Shown here: positions 21,411 through 30,255 of the stretch, piece by piece
Numbering within the stretch: position 1 is the first letter of the stretch
Layout: each line of letters begins with the position of its first letter
Assembly: GCF_002950945.1 (NCBI RefSeq)
Contig: NZ_CP012673.1
Location: forward strand, 7,206,501-7,270,500
Source: Sorangium cellulosum
GTDB lineage: Bacteria; Myxococcota_A; Polyangia; Polyangiales; Polyangiaceae
DNA length: 64,000 bases
Direction of reading: 5' to 3'
Translations under genes and position numbers: made by a program
Notes under the pieces: generated by a model
What the model was told of the DNA's origin: nothing
What the model saw: the letters and a program-made list of their open reading frames with translations, nothing else
The model's database searches: none

Positions 21411-23312
21411 TCACCTCTCTCGACCGAGCGGCGAGAGCGGCCAGGGCGCGAGCAGGGGCGCCGGGCTGCTCGGCCGGAACCCGGGCGTGCCGCCGCCGGC
21501 GCCGCGCGCCGTGGTGCCACGCGCCGGCGCGGCCGCGCTCGGGGGCGGCGGGGCCGGCGCGCCGCTCTGGCGGATGGCGCGGGCGCACTCGTCGACGGTG
21601 AGGCGGCGCGGGCCGTAGGCCGAGGCGTTCGCGGCGTCGGCGTCCATGAGGCGGGTCGGGGTGTCGATGCCGAAGTCGTCCGGGTGCCCCGGCTCGTCGA
21701 GCAGGACGTGGCCGAGCTCGTGGGAGAGCGCGAACGAGGCGCGGTCGGCGCGAAGCCCGGCGCGGTCCTCGACGATCGCGTTCCGGATCGCCCCGCCGTC
21801 GGCGAAGATGAACGACTCGCCGATGCGGCCGCCGCCGGCGAAGCTCGGGACCATCACGACGTCGACGGTCGCGGGGTCGCCGTCGTCGAACGCCTTGAGC
21901 AGCGCGCGCTCCTCCACGGTGCCGGCGATGGCGTCCGTGTCGGTGAAGTGCTGGAGGCCGTCGTCGAGGTCCACGGCGCCGATGCACGCGGTGAGCGTGG
22001 CGTCGGTGCTCAGCGCGCCCGACGCCGGCGGCTCGAGCGTGGCGAGCGCGCCGCCCGGGCGCCGCACGAGCACGTCGGTGGTCCCGTGGGCGCCCGCACC
22101 GATCACGGGGTTGTCGGAGAGGCGCGCCGAGAACCCCGCCGCGCTGATGGCCGCGGCCACGGCGCGGGCCGCGGCGCTCGGGCGCATGCGGGGCGCGATC
22201 GCCGCGGAGACCTCGTGGCCGTCGACGCGCACCCGGATGGCGCCGCCGCTCGCCGGGAGGCCGTGGTCGCAGCCGATGGCGAGCAGGTGCGGGCGCGGGG
22301 GGTCGACGAAGGCGATGTCGAGCTCCTCCGGCGGGCCGAAGCTCACGCCGCACGCGCCCCAGAGGGCGTTCGCGCGCTCGACCTCCGCGCGCGCGATCGC
22401 GATCGCGCCGGCGTCGTCGCCGCCCATGGGCGGCGGCCCGCCCGCGCGCGGGCGCACCATGAGGATCCGGAGGCGCGCGCGCGTGCGCCCGAGCGGCCCG
22501 AGCGGCGAGCTGCGCGGGCCGGCGATGCGGATCATCTGGAGCTTCGGCCCTCCGGGCAGCGCGACGACGAGCGCCCCGCCGACCTCGCCCTTCACCGAGC
22601 GATCGGCGATCATCGGGTGGTTGCGATCGATGTCGTCCGCGACGGCGCGGATGGGGCGGGTCGAGCCGCACACGAGCCCGGGCGGGACGTCCTCGGGGCA
22701 CCGGACGTGGCCGAGCGGCACGCCGGACAGGTGGTCGATCACCTTGCCGGACGGCGCCATCGAGTGCAGGTCGAGGGTCGCCGGCACGTCGTCCGGCGCG
22801 CCGATCACGAGCAGCCGGATGGCGTCGGGGTCGTCGAGGTTGGCGAACGGATCGTCGCCGAGCCGGTCCGGGGGTGTGCGCTGGAGCGACGCGTGGGAGC
22901 GCGCCATGTCGATGCGCTGCCCGGCGCCGTCGAGCGCGCGGATCTCGAACGCGCTGATCCGCTGCGCCTCGCCGGAGATCGCGATCTCGGCCCGCCCTGC
23001 CTTGACCGCCTGGATCTCGAGGCGGCGGGCGTTCGCGGGCGCGGCGCTGCCTGGCTGGACGGGGTTGCCGTCGGCCAGGAGCCGCACCTCGGGGGGGATC
23101 GACGTCGCGCCCCGGCTCGGGCCGCGGGGCGGCCGCACGGCGAGGAGCTCGGGGGAGGGCGGCACGTGGGGCTGCTCTCCGTCGGGCACGCCGTCGGCGT
23201 CGTCGTCGTCGCGATCGACGACGAGCAGCGTGGGCGGCGCCTCCGCGGCGGACGTCGCCGGGCCGAGGAGCGCGCCGAGGAGGGTCGAGATCGCGGTCAG
23301 CCGCCGGTTCAT
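21411..23312 (-). CDS. Secreted putative zinc metalloprotease
   Basis: A 633-residue exported protein is predicted from ATG 23312 (MNRRLTAISTLLGALLG...), which gives a clean signal peptide ending near ATSAAEA. An Asp-rich calcium-type segment (VDRDDDDADGVPDGEQ) follows directly. The only catalytic-looking motif is SHELGHVLLDEPGHPDD near residues 542-558. It is an HExxH zinc site with a further His seven residues after it, longer than the HExxHxxGxxH spacing of classical metzincins. The middle region has beta-rich segments without a recognised domain. The C-terminal 50 residues are Pro/Ala/Gly-rich. It lies between an AAA ATPase gene (128 bp upstream) and the membrane protein (33 bp downstream). 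The substrate is unknown, and it may be part of a predation or surface-remodelling set. Confidence 0.65.
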   Translation of the reverse strand: MNRRLTAISTLLGALLGPATSAAEAPPTLLVVDRDDDDADGVPDGEQPHVPPSPELLAVRPPRGPSRGATSIPPEVRLLADGNPVQPGSAAPANARRLEIQAVKAGRAEIAISGEAQRISAFEIRALDGAGQRIDMARSHASLQRTPPDRLGDDPFANLDDPDAIRLLVIGAPDDVPATLDLHSMAPSGKVIDHLSGVPLGHVRCPEDVPPGLVCGSTRPIRAVADDIDRNHPMIADRSVKGEVGGALVVALPGGPKLQMIRIAGPRSSPLGPLGRTRARLRILMVRPRAGGPPPMGGDDAGAIAIARAEVERANALWGACGVSFGPPEELDIAFVDPPRPHLLAIGCDHGLPASGGAIRVRVDGHEVSAAIAPRMRPSAAARAVAAAISAAGFSARLSDNPVIGAGAHGTTDVLVRRPGGALATLEPPASGALSTDATLTACIGAVDLDDGLQHFTDTDAIAGTVEERALLKAFDDGDPATVDVVMVPSFAGGGRIGESFIFADGGAIRNAIVEDRAGLRADRASFALSHELGHVLLDEPGHPDDFGIDTPTRLMDADAANASAYGPRRLTVDECARAIRQSGAPAPPPPSAAAPARGTTARGAGGGTPGFRPSSPAPLLAPWPLSPLGRER

Positions 23313-23439
23313 GATCGTCGCCGCCCGTGCCCGCGCGCCTTCCTGCACGCATCGAGTCTATCGCGCCGCCGGTGCGGCGCAGCCAGCACGTGCGGCGGCG
23401 CGAGGTCCATCCGGAACGCTCGGGCGGCGACGGGCGAGC

Positions 23440-24666
23440 TCAGGAGTTTCCGGGGGCGAGCCCCGGGGGCGCCGCGCCGGTGTTCGACGGGCGCTGGCCC
23501 TCCTGGGTGGAGAGCTGCTCCCGGAGCGCGCGCCGCTGTGGCTCGTCGGCGGGCGACGCCCTCGTCGCTCCATCGCGGAGCTCCACGGCGTAGAGGGTCT
23601 CGGGCGGCAGGAGATCGAGCAGCGCGGGGCTCTCCGTCGTGAGGAGGACGTGGCGCTGGGCGGAGGCGCCGCGCAGGTACTCGAGGAGCGCCGGGAGCGC
23701 GTCGCGATCGACGCCGGCCTCGGGGTGCTCGAAGCCGGCGAGCACGAGCGGGGGCTCCTGCGAGAGCGCCGTGACCATGGCCGCGAGCCGCAGCGCGGCG
23801 TCCGGCTCCTCCGCGGCGGGCCGCCAGCGCTCGCGCCCCACGGCGTCGACGCCGTGGCGCAGCTCCGGGACGAGGAGCCCGCCGGACGAGACCGCGCGGG
23901 CGCCGTCGATGTCGCCGGTCACCCGGGACAGCCCGGCGAGGAACGGGTCCTTCCACCGCTCTCGCTCGAGCGCGCGGAGGACGGAGCCCCAGTTGTCGCC
24001 GCTCGCGCGGAGCCGCCGGGAGGCGCTGATCTTCTGGGGCATGCGGAGCGTGCGCGGCGCGAGGGAGTAGACGACCGCGCGGCGCAGCTCGTCGAGCATG
24101 GGGGTGAGCGGGCCATCGGAGAGCAGCGGCAGGACGAGCCTGGCGCCGCTCACGGCGATCGGGGCGACGCCGCGGTACGCGAGCGTGCCGCTCCGCCCTT
24201 TGTCCTTGCGCGAGAACCCCTTGGGGCTGCCTTTCAGCCGGTCGAAGGAGACCTCGGGCGGGTCGCTGCCCGCGTCGAAGACGTCGCGGAGCCCCGGCTT
24301 GACCAGCCGCGTGAGCGCGCTGCGCTGCCACCACGCGGCCGTCTCGCTCTTGACGCGCGTCTCGCCTTCCCGCTCGCCCGCCGCGAGCTGCACGAGCCAG
24401 AACCCGTGGCCCTCGGTCCTGGAGACCGCGACGCCGAGGGTGGTGAGCGCGGCGTCGCCGCGCGTGCGCTGGAGCGCGCCGCCGCTGCGCCGGGCCGCGG
24501 CCTGCTCGAGCGCGCCGTTCGCGCACTCGGTGAGGAAGCGCACGGCGTCGAGCAGGCAGCCCTTCCCGGAGCCGGTCGGCCCGACCAGCGCGGTCAGCGC
24601 CCCGAGGGTGAGCTCGAGGCCGGCGCCGATGCTGCCGAAATTGCTGACGTAGACGTGGGTGATCAT
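23440..24666 (-). CDS. AAA/SMC-like ATPase with unusual Walker A end
   Basis: The ATG at 24666 (MITHVYVSNFGSIGAGLE) gives 408 residues with the fold of RecF/OLD-type AAA proteins. The N-terminal strand is followed by Walker A GPTGSGKG at about 29-36. The last position is Gly, where nearly all P-loops have Ser or Thr. The Walker B-like region near 320 is VLAGFEHPEAGVD, and HVLLTTESPALLDLLP near 350 is the sensor/H-loop-like end. A coiled-coil arm is not evident, so it is a short single-unit ATPase. The frame is open upstream through a 21-bp repeat array, but that part is not coding-like. Role unknown; it may be a defence- or repair-associated ATPase without a partner gene here. Confidence 0.7.
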   Translation of the reverse strand: MITHVYVSNFGSIGAGLELTLGALTALVGPTGSGKGCLLDAVRFLTECANGALEQAAARRSGGALQRTRGDAALTTLGVAVSRTEGHGFWLVQLAAGEREGETRVKSETAAWWQRSALTRLVKPGLRDVFDAGSDPPEVSFDRLKGSPKGFSRKDKGRSGTLAYRGVAPIAVSGARLVLPLLSDGPLTPMLDELRRAVVYSLAPRTLRMPQKISASRRLRASGDNWGSVLRALERERWKDPFLAGLSRVTGDIDGARAVSSGGLLVPELRHGVDAVGRERWRPAAEEPDAALRLAAMVTALSQEPPLVLAGFEHPEAGVDRDALPALLEYLRGASAQRHVLLTTESPALLDLLPPETLYAVELRDGATRASPADEPQRRALREQLSTQEGQRPSNTGAAPPGLAPGNS

Positions 24667-24738
24667 GGCGCCGCGGAGCCTTCGCTCGAGGTACTCGACG
24701 CCCCTCCCCGCGCCGTAACATCTCGTGCCGAGCGGGCC

Positions 24739-24864
24739 GGAGCGCTCTTCCAGGACATCGGAGCGCTCTTCCAGGACATCGGAGCGCTCTTCCAGGACAT
24801 CGGAGCGCCCTTCCAGGACATCGAGGTGCCCTTCCGGGACATCGAGGTGCCCTTCCGGGACATC
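24739..24864. repeat. Six tandem copies of a 21-bp repeat
   Basis: Exactly six 21-bp units begin at 24739, 24760, 24781, 24802, 24823 and 24844. Copies 1-3 are identical (beginning GGAGCGCTCTTCCAGGACAT). Copy 4 has one change, and copies 5-6 are a second identical pair starting GAGGTGCCCTTCCGGGACAT. The array is intergenic, between the AAA ATPase start and the ileS end, and stays open in several frames because 21 is a multiple of three. There are no spacers, so it is not CRISPR. Confidence 0.92.
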
Positions 24865-25029
24865 CAACGACCGATCAGGAACATGCTCCCCCGCGCGAGA
24901 CAGCCCGCGAGCCGGCGATCATGCAGGTCGGGGATCTCACCCCGGCGTCCATGCCGGCTGCGGCGCCGCAACGAAACGAGCTTACACGAAGCGGGACGGT
25001 GACGACTTGCGCCGCATGCGCGCAACGGC

Positions 25030-25050
25030 GAGCCGGCTGGGTGCCGGCTC
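25030..25050 (-). terminator. Stem-loop after ileS
   Basis: GAGCCGGC (25030-25037) and GCCGGCTC (25043-25050) form a perfect 8-bp stem with a 5-nt loop, 5 bp after the ileS stop. No U-tract follows, so termination is a likely but unproven role. Confidence 0.55.
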
Positions 25051-25055
25051 ACAAA

Positions 25056-28000
25056 TCACGGCACACGCGCCAGGCCGATCTCGAGCGCCTCACCCTCGAC
25101 CGTCGCGTCCGTAGAGCTGAACTCCCCCTCGAGCTCACCGCCGATCGCCAGCTCGGTCGCGAGCGACTCCGCCATGAGCATCGCCCGCGTCGCCTCCGCG
25201 ACGCGGCACACGCGCTGGCTGCCCCGGATCGCGAGGCGGATCCTGTCGGTGAACTCCAGCCCCGCGCCCTTCCTGGCCGCCTGCACGCGCGAGAGGATCT
25301 CCCGTCCGAGGCCCTCGTCGCGGAGCGCGTCCGTGAGCGCCGTGTGCAGCACGACGACGCCGGCGCGGCCGCCCGCCGCCGCGAACCCCTCGCCCGCCTC
25401 GACCGCGACGTCGATCTCCTCGGGGCCGAGCTCGACCTGCTCGCCGTCGAGCGCGATCGCGATCTTGCCCTCCGTCGCGAGCGCCGCGCGGAGCGCCGCG
25501 GCGTCGGCCTTCGCGAGGACCTGCTTCGCGAGCTGCACCTTCTTGCCGAGCTTCGGCCCGAGCGCGCGGAAGTTCGGCTTGAGCACGTAGCGGACCGCGC
25601 TCCCCTCCTCGCCGGGCTTCAGGAAGCGCACCTCGTGCACGTTCAGCTCCTCGGCGATGAGCGGAACGTGCTCGGCGAGCGCCGCCGCGAGCCCCTGCTG
25701 CGACAGCACGATGTCCGCGCGCGAGAGCGGCTGCCGCACCTTGAGCTTGTTCGCCGTGCGCACCTGCAGGCCCAGCGACACGAGCTCGCGCACCGCGCGC
25801 ATCTCGATCGCGAGCGGCTCGTCGATCGCGGCCGCGTCGGCCTCGGGGAACGCCACGAGGTGCGCGCTCTCCGGCTGCGACGCGGGCCACGGGCGCCGCA
25901 CCAGGTTCTGGTACATGGCCTCGGCGAGGAACGGCGTGAACGGCGCGCTCAGCTTGGCGATCGCGACGAGCACCTCGTACAGCGTGAAGTACGCGTCGCG
26001 CTTGTCCTGCGCCGCCCGCACGGCGCCGGCGGAGATCTCCAAGGGGTCGCTCGCCGACGGAGCCCAGAAGCGCGCGCGGCTCCGGCGGACGTACCAGTTC
26101 GAGAGCGCGTCCACGAGGTCGACCAGCCGCTGCGCAGCCTCGTAGAGCCGGTACTCGTCGAGGTGCGCCGTCACCTCGCGCGTCGCGAGCGCGAGCTCCG
26201 AGAGCATCCACCGGTCGAGCAGCGCGCGCTCCTTCGCCTGCCGGTAGCCCGCGCTCGCCGCGAGCGCCGCGGGGGACGTGTCCGTCGCGCCCGGGTTCCC
26301 CTCGGCGGGCGAGAAGCCGTCGATGTTCGCGTAGATGGTGAAGAACGAGAAGACGTTCCGCAGCTTGACCGCAAACTCCTTCTGGTACGCGCGCACGTTC
26401 GTCAGCGAGTGGCGCGTGTTGGTCCACGACGGCGAGGACGCGTAGAAGAACCACCGGAACGCGTCGGCGCCCGGCGCGGGCGTCGCTGGATCCTCGATAT
26501 AGACGCGCTCGGGCTGCGCGAGCCGGGGCACGTTGTTCGGCATCACCGAGAGCGCGCCCTCCTTCGGCGTGAGGCCCAGGCGATCGAGGTCGGCCGCGGA
26601 GAGCGCGACGATCCGCCGCGGCATCCCCTTCTGCGGCCGGAGCTCCATCGCGATCGGCTGCGCCTCGCGATCGGCGCGGTACATCCGCACCTTCGCGGAG
26701 TCGCCGGTCAGGTCGAGCCCCTCGTAGTCCTCGCGCGCGATGAGCGCCACCCCGTCCTTCGCCTGGGCGCCCTTCACATCCGTGACCTTCACCGCCGCGA
26801 ACTCCATCCGGACGCGCTCCAGGATGACCTCCGGCGGCGTGTAGTTGCCTACCGACTTGCTCTCCTTCTTGCCCTCCCGGTCGCAGACGTGCCCCAGCAC
26901 GACGCAGGTCTGGTACGGGTGCGGGTAGCTCCGGACCCGCGACAGCCCGAGCTTCTCCTGCGTCGCCTCATCGAAGACCAGCGTCGAGACCATCAGGAGC
27001 GAGTAGAACCAGCCGCGCGTCTGGTCGATCGCCTCGCTGATGAAGTCCGCCGGGAACGCGCGGTCGAACAGCTCCTTCGAGCCCGGCGCGTGCGGGTAGC
27101 CCCACTGCGCGAACGGCATGCTCCCGCTGTCGAACCACGCGTCGATGACCTCGGTCACGCGCCGCATCTCGCCCCCGCACGTCGGACACGGGAACGTCAC
27201 CCGGTCGATCCACGGCTTGTGGACGATGAGGTGGTCGTTCAGGCCCGGGTCCGCCCTCTTCGCCTCGTGGAAATGGTCGAAGGCGCGCGGGTTCAGCGCC
27301 TCGATCTCGGCGACCGACGCGGGGGCGAGCTGGTGCTCATCGTCGTTCTTGCAGACCCAGACGTTGAGCGGCGTCCCCCAGTACCGCTCGCGCGAGAGCG
27401 CCCAGTCGACGTTGTTCGCGAGGAAGTCGCCGAACCGGCCCTCCTGGATGTGCGACGGGAGCCAGTGGATGGCGCGGTTGTTCGCGATCGCCTTGTCGAT
27501 GTTGTCCCGCGTCCTGATGTACCAGGCCGGCCGCGCGAGCTGGATCAGCGGGTCGTCGTCCGCGCGCCAGCAGAACGGGTACTCGTGGCGGTACTTCTCC
27601 TCGTGGACGAGCAGCCCGCGCGCCCCGAGATCCTTGATGATCAGCGGGTCCGCGTCCTTCACCCAGACGCCCGAGAACGGCGTGAGGCCCGGCTCGAACG
27701 TGCCGTCCGGCAGGACCGCGCAGAGCATCGGGATCTCGCTCCCCGGGATCGGCTGGAACTCCGCGAGGCGCTTCTTGTGGGCGTTGAAGTCGTCCTCTCC
27801 GAACGCGGGCGCGACGTGGACGATGCCGGTGCCGGCGTCTAGCGTCACGAAATCCGCGCCGAGGACCAGCCAGTAGAGCGGCTCGTCCTTCCCGTCCTTC
27901 CGGCGCGCCGTGGCGTCGAAGAGCGACCTCGCGAAGCTGTCGAACGGCGGGCGGTAGCGCTTGCCGACGAGCTCGCTCCCCTTGAGCTCGCGGAGCACGG

Positions 28001-28907
28001 GCAGGTCGCGCTTGAACTTCTTCGCGAGCTCCTCGCGCAGCGCCGCGGCGACGATGAGCTTCCTGACCGCCGGCGAGGCCCCGCCGGCGGGCGCGCCCGC
28101 GTCCACGACCACGTAGTCGAACTCTGGCCTGACCGCGGCGTAGCCGTTCGAGGGCAAGGTCCACGGGGTCGTGGTCCACGCGCAGAGCGCCGTGTCGGGC
28201 TCGTCCACGAGCGGGAACGCCACGAACACGCTCGGGTCGTCCACGGTCTTGTAGTTCGAGCCGACCTCGGCCGCGCTGAGCGCCGTGCCGCCCTGCGGCC
28301 ACCACCAGCAGACGCGGTGTCCGCGGTAGAGCAGCCCCTTCTTGTGGAGCTGCGACAGCGCCCACCAGACGCTCTCGACGTAGCTCCGGTGGTAGGTGAC
28401 GTAGGCGCTGTCGAGGTCGACCCAGAAGCCGATCTTGTCGGTCAGGCTCTCCCACGCCTCGGTGTACCGGAAGACGGAGTCGACGCAGCGCGAGATGAAC
28501 GGCTCGACGCCGTAGCGCTCGATGTCGGCCTTGCCGTGGATGCGCAGCTCCTTCTCGACCTCGACCTCGACCGGCAGGCCGTGCGTGTCCCAGCCGGCCT
28601 TCCGCGGGACGTCGTAGCCGCGCATCGTCTTGTAGCGAGGGAAGACGTCCTTGACCGCGCGGGTGAGCACGTGACCGTTGTGCGGCATGCCGTTGGCGGT
28701 CGGCGGGCCCTCGTAAAAGACGAACGTGCCCTTGGACGGGCCGGTCGCGCGCGTCTCGGCGCGCAGGGTCTTCTCGAAGATGCGGCGCTGCTTCCAGAAG
28801 GCGAGGATCTTCGCCTCCTCCGCGGGGAAGTTCAGCTCGGTCGCCACCTTGTCGAACAGGAGCTCTTGCGGGCCGCCGGTCGGTTTCTTCGAGGACGCTT
28901 CGGACAT
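25056..28907 (-). CDS. ileS: Isoleucyl-tRNA synthetase with large insertion after the KMSKS loop
   Basis: IleRS charges tRNA-Ile. ATG 28907 (MSEASSKK) gives 1283 residues, more than 200 over common bacterial IleRS and longer than the eukaryote-like IleS2 type (about 1030-1080). PPTANGMPHNGHVL near 62-75 holds the HIGH-like box (HNGH). GWDTHGLPVEVEVEK near 101 opens the editing-domain side. KKESKSVGNY near 680 is the KMSKS-like loop. About 120 residues (roughly 695-813) separate KESKS from ADAFRWFFYASSP, where normally about 15 are found. The anticodon-binding domain (WYVRRSRARFW near 950) and an IleS2-like C-terminus follow. It is divergent from the Uma2 gene across 84 bp. Confidence 0.95.
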   Translation of the reverse strand: MSEASSKKPTGGPQELLFDKVATELNFPAEEAKILAFWKQRRIFEKTLRAETRATGPSKGTFVFYEGPPTANGMPHNGHVLTRAVKDVFPRYKTMRGYDVPRKAGWDTHGLPVEVEVEKELRIHGKADIERYGVEPFISRCVDSVFRYTEAWESLTDKIGFWVDLDSAYVTYHRSYVESVWWALSQLHKKGLLYRGHRVCWWWPQGGTALSAAEVGSNYKTVDDPSVFVAFPLVDEPDTALCAWTTTPWTLPSNGYAAVRPEFDYVVVDAGAPAGGASPAVRKLIVAAALREELAKKFKRDLPVLRELKGSELVGKRYRPPFDSFARSLFDATARRKDGKDEPLYWLVLGADFVTLDAGTGIVHVAPAFGEDDFNAHKKRLAEFQPIPGSEIPMLCAVLPDGTFEPGLTPFSGVWVKDADPLIIKDLGARGLLVHEEKYRHEYPFCWRADDDPLIQLARPAWYIRTRDNIDKAIANNRAIHWLPSHIQEGRFGDFLANNVDWALSRERYWGTPLNVWVCKNDDEHQLAPASVAEIEALNPRAFDHFHEAKRADPGLNDHLIVHKPWIDRVTFPCPTCGGEMRRVTEVIDAWFDSGSMPFAQWGYPHAPGSKELFDRAFPADFISEAIDQTRGWFYSLLMVSTLVFDEATQEKLGLSRVRSYPHPYQTCVVLGHVCDREGKKESKSVGNYTPPEVILERVRMEFAAVKVTDVKGAQAKDGVALIAREDYEGLDLTGDSAKVRMYRADREAQPIAMELRPQKGMPRRIVALSAADLDRLGLTPKEGALSVMPNNVPRLAQPERVYIEDPATPAPGADAFRWFFYASSPSWTNTRHSLTNVRAYQKEFAVKLRNVFSFFTIYANIDGFSPAEGNPGATDTSPAALAASAGYRQAKERALLDRWMLSELALATREVTAHLDEYRLYEAAQRLVDLVDALSNWYVRRSRARFWAPSASDPLEISAGAVRAAQDKRDAYFTLYEVLVAIAKLSAPFTPFLAEAMYQNLVRRPWPASQPESAHLVAFPEADAAAIDEPLAIEMRAVRELVSLGLQVRTANKLKVRQPLSRADIVLSQQGLAAALAEHVPLIAEELNVHEVRFLKPGEEGSAVRYVLKPNFRALGPKLGKKVQLAKQVLAKADAAALRAALATEGKIAIALDGEQVELGPEEIDVAVEAGEGFAAAGGRAGVVVLHTALTDALRDEGLGREILSRVQAARKGAGLEFTDRIRLAIRGSQRVCRVAEATRAMLMAESLATELAIGGELEGEFSSTDATVEGEALEIGLARVP

Positions 28908-28991
28908 GGCCCGGCCTAGTAGCAAGGCGGATTGCTAGCGTCGAGGGAGGCGCGGAGCGCGCGGGCGCCGGGATGGGTGTAGGATCCGGGG

Positions 28992-29582
28992 ATGAGCGCG
29001 CAGCACCCGCTGTTTCCAGGCAACGCTCCCGAGGTGGAGGCGGCGTTCCAGGCGGCGCCGGAGGAGATGGTCGCCGAGCTCCTCGACGGCGAGCTGTTCA
29101 CGTTCCCGCGGCCGGCGCGGCCGCACACGCGCGCGGCGTCGCGGCTCGGCCGTCGGCTCGGGCCGTTCGATGACGATCCCGGCACGCCTGGGGGCTGGGT
29201 CATCCTCAACGAGCCTGAGCTCCACCTGGGACCGAGGCCGGACAAGGTCGTCCCCGATCTCGCCGGCTGGCGGCGCGACCGCATGCCGGATGCGCTCGGG
29301 TCCGAGGACGCGCCCGCGTACTACGACGTGGCGCCCGACTGGGTCTGCGAGGTGATCTCCCCGCGCACCGAGCGCGTCGATCGCGGCAAGAAGATGCGGA
29401 TCTACCGCCGCGAAGGGGTCCGCCACGCCTGGCTGATCAACCCGGTCGCGCAGACGCTCGAGGTGTACCGGCTCGACGACGGCCGGTGGTCGCTGCTCGA
29501 CACCCACGAGGGTGACGAGGCCATACGGGCCGAGCCGTTCGACGCGATCGAGCTGCCGCTCGCCGATCTCTGGGCGCGGTAG
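28992..29582 (+). CDS. Uma2-family (DUF820) PD-(D/E)xK nuclease-like protein
   Basis: A 196-residue Uma2 protein. The fold signature is VVPDLAGWRRDRM near residue 87 with the metal-binding Asp, then DWVCEVISPRTERVDRGKKMRIYRREGVRHAWLINP split over about 116-150 with the Glu and Lys of the PD-(D/E)xK core. The N-terminal LLDGELF/RPHTRAASRLG region is also typical. These proteins expand into many copies in cyanobacteria and myxobacteria, and their biological target is unknown. The gene diverges from ileS and is followed closely by convergent thiE. It is a stand-alone gene with no restriction partner visible. Confidence 0.88.
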   Translation: MSAQHPLFPGNAPEVEAAFQAAPEEMVAELLDGELFTFPRPARPHTRAASRLGRRLGPFDDDPGTPGGWVILNEPELHLGPRPDKVVPDLAGWRRDRMPDALGSEDAPAYYDVAPDWVCEVISPRTERVDRGKKMRIYRREGVRHAWLINPVAQTLEVYRLDDGRWSLLDTHEGDEAIRAEPFDAIELPLADLWAR

Positions 29583-29624
29583 GGGCGCCGCCCGGCAACG
29601 CCGCTCGAGGCCGTGCCGTCGAGG

Positions 29625-30242
29625 TCACCCCGCGGGCGGCGCCGGCAGCGCGCCGCCGAAGTCGGCGCGGATGGCGGCCACCCCGTCCGCGCCCGCCGCG
29701 AGGCAGCCCGGCGCCGAGGCTGCGTCCACGCCGCCGAGGGCGAGGATCGCGACGCCGCGCGACGCCGCCGCGAGGCGGGCTCGCGCCTCGCGCAGCGTCG
29801 AGAGGCCGAGCGGCGGGCCCTTGCCGGGCGTCGCGAAGATCGGCGAGAGCACGGCGGCGTCCGCCCCGGCCTCCGCCGCGCCGAGCACCTCGTCCACGCT
29901 GTGGCACGCGACCGAGACGAAGACGCCCGCCCCGAGCAGGGCGCGCGCGTCGGCCACCCCGACCGAGCGGCGGCCGAGGTGCACGCCGTCCGCGCCGAGC
30001 AGGAGCGCGAGGTCGAGGCGGTCGTTGACGACGAACGAAGCGCCGAGCGCGGCGGTCGCGTCGCGCAGGCGCCGGCCGAGCGCGTGGAGCTCCTTGCCGG
30101 ACAGCTCCGGGTCGCGGAGCTGCACCGCCACGCGCGCGCGAGCCTCCGGCGGCAGGGCGCGGAAGGCTGACAGGCGCGCGAGCAGGACCGGCTCGGGGAC
30201 GTCCGCCGCCTGCGTGATCAGGGTCAACGTCGGGGTGAACAT
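29625..30242 (-). CDS. thiE: Thiamine-phosphate synthase
   Basis: ThiE joins hydroxymethylpyrimidine pyrophosphate and thiazole phosphate to thiamine phosphate. ATG 30242 (MFTPTLTLITQ) gives 205 residues, the usual size of a TIM-barrel ThiE. Visible motifs are VAVQLRDPELSGKEL (phosphate side), FVVNDRLDLALLLGADGVHLGR and ACHSVDEV. VLSPIFATPGKG corresponds to the conserved VxxGPxxxT..K loop, and LALGGV lies near the end. In some family members (TenI) the same fold has a different role, but the ADGVHLG and PGKG motifs favour ThiE. It is separated from thiG by four genes and 3.5 kb, and from the 105-residue gene by 13 bp. Confidence 0.88.
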   Translation of the reverse strand: MFTPTLTLITQAADVPEPVLLARLSAFRALPPEARARVAVQLRDPELSGKELHALGRRLRDATAALGASFVVNDRLDLALLLGADGVHLGRRSVGVADARALLGAGVFVSVACHSVDEVLGAAEAGADAAVLSPIFATPGKGPPLGLSTLREARARLAAASRGVAILALGGVDAASAPGCLAAGADGVAAIRADFGGALPAPPAG

Positions 30243-30255
30243 GGCGTGGGAGAGG

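Larger units (their letters stand above)
24667..25055. other. 389-bp gap between ileS and the AAA ATPase gene
   Basis: Apart from the 21-bp array (24739-24864) and the hairpin at 25030-25050, nothing gene-like is seen. Open frames through the array are low-complexity heptads without a plausible start context. Confidence 0.6.

Noticed and set aside
19002..23642. Very long open frame on the plus strand across the membrane protein and protease genes
   Set aside because: It is antisense to two well-supported genes and its protein is Arg/Ala/Gly/Glu-rich with no domain. It follows from GC-rich third positions on the other strand.
24739..24864. CRISPR-like array
   Set aside because: Units are contiguous with no spacers, so it is a tandem repeat.
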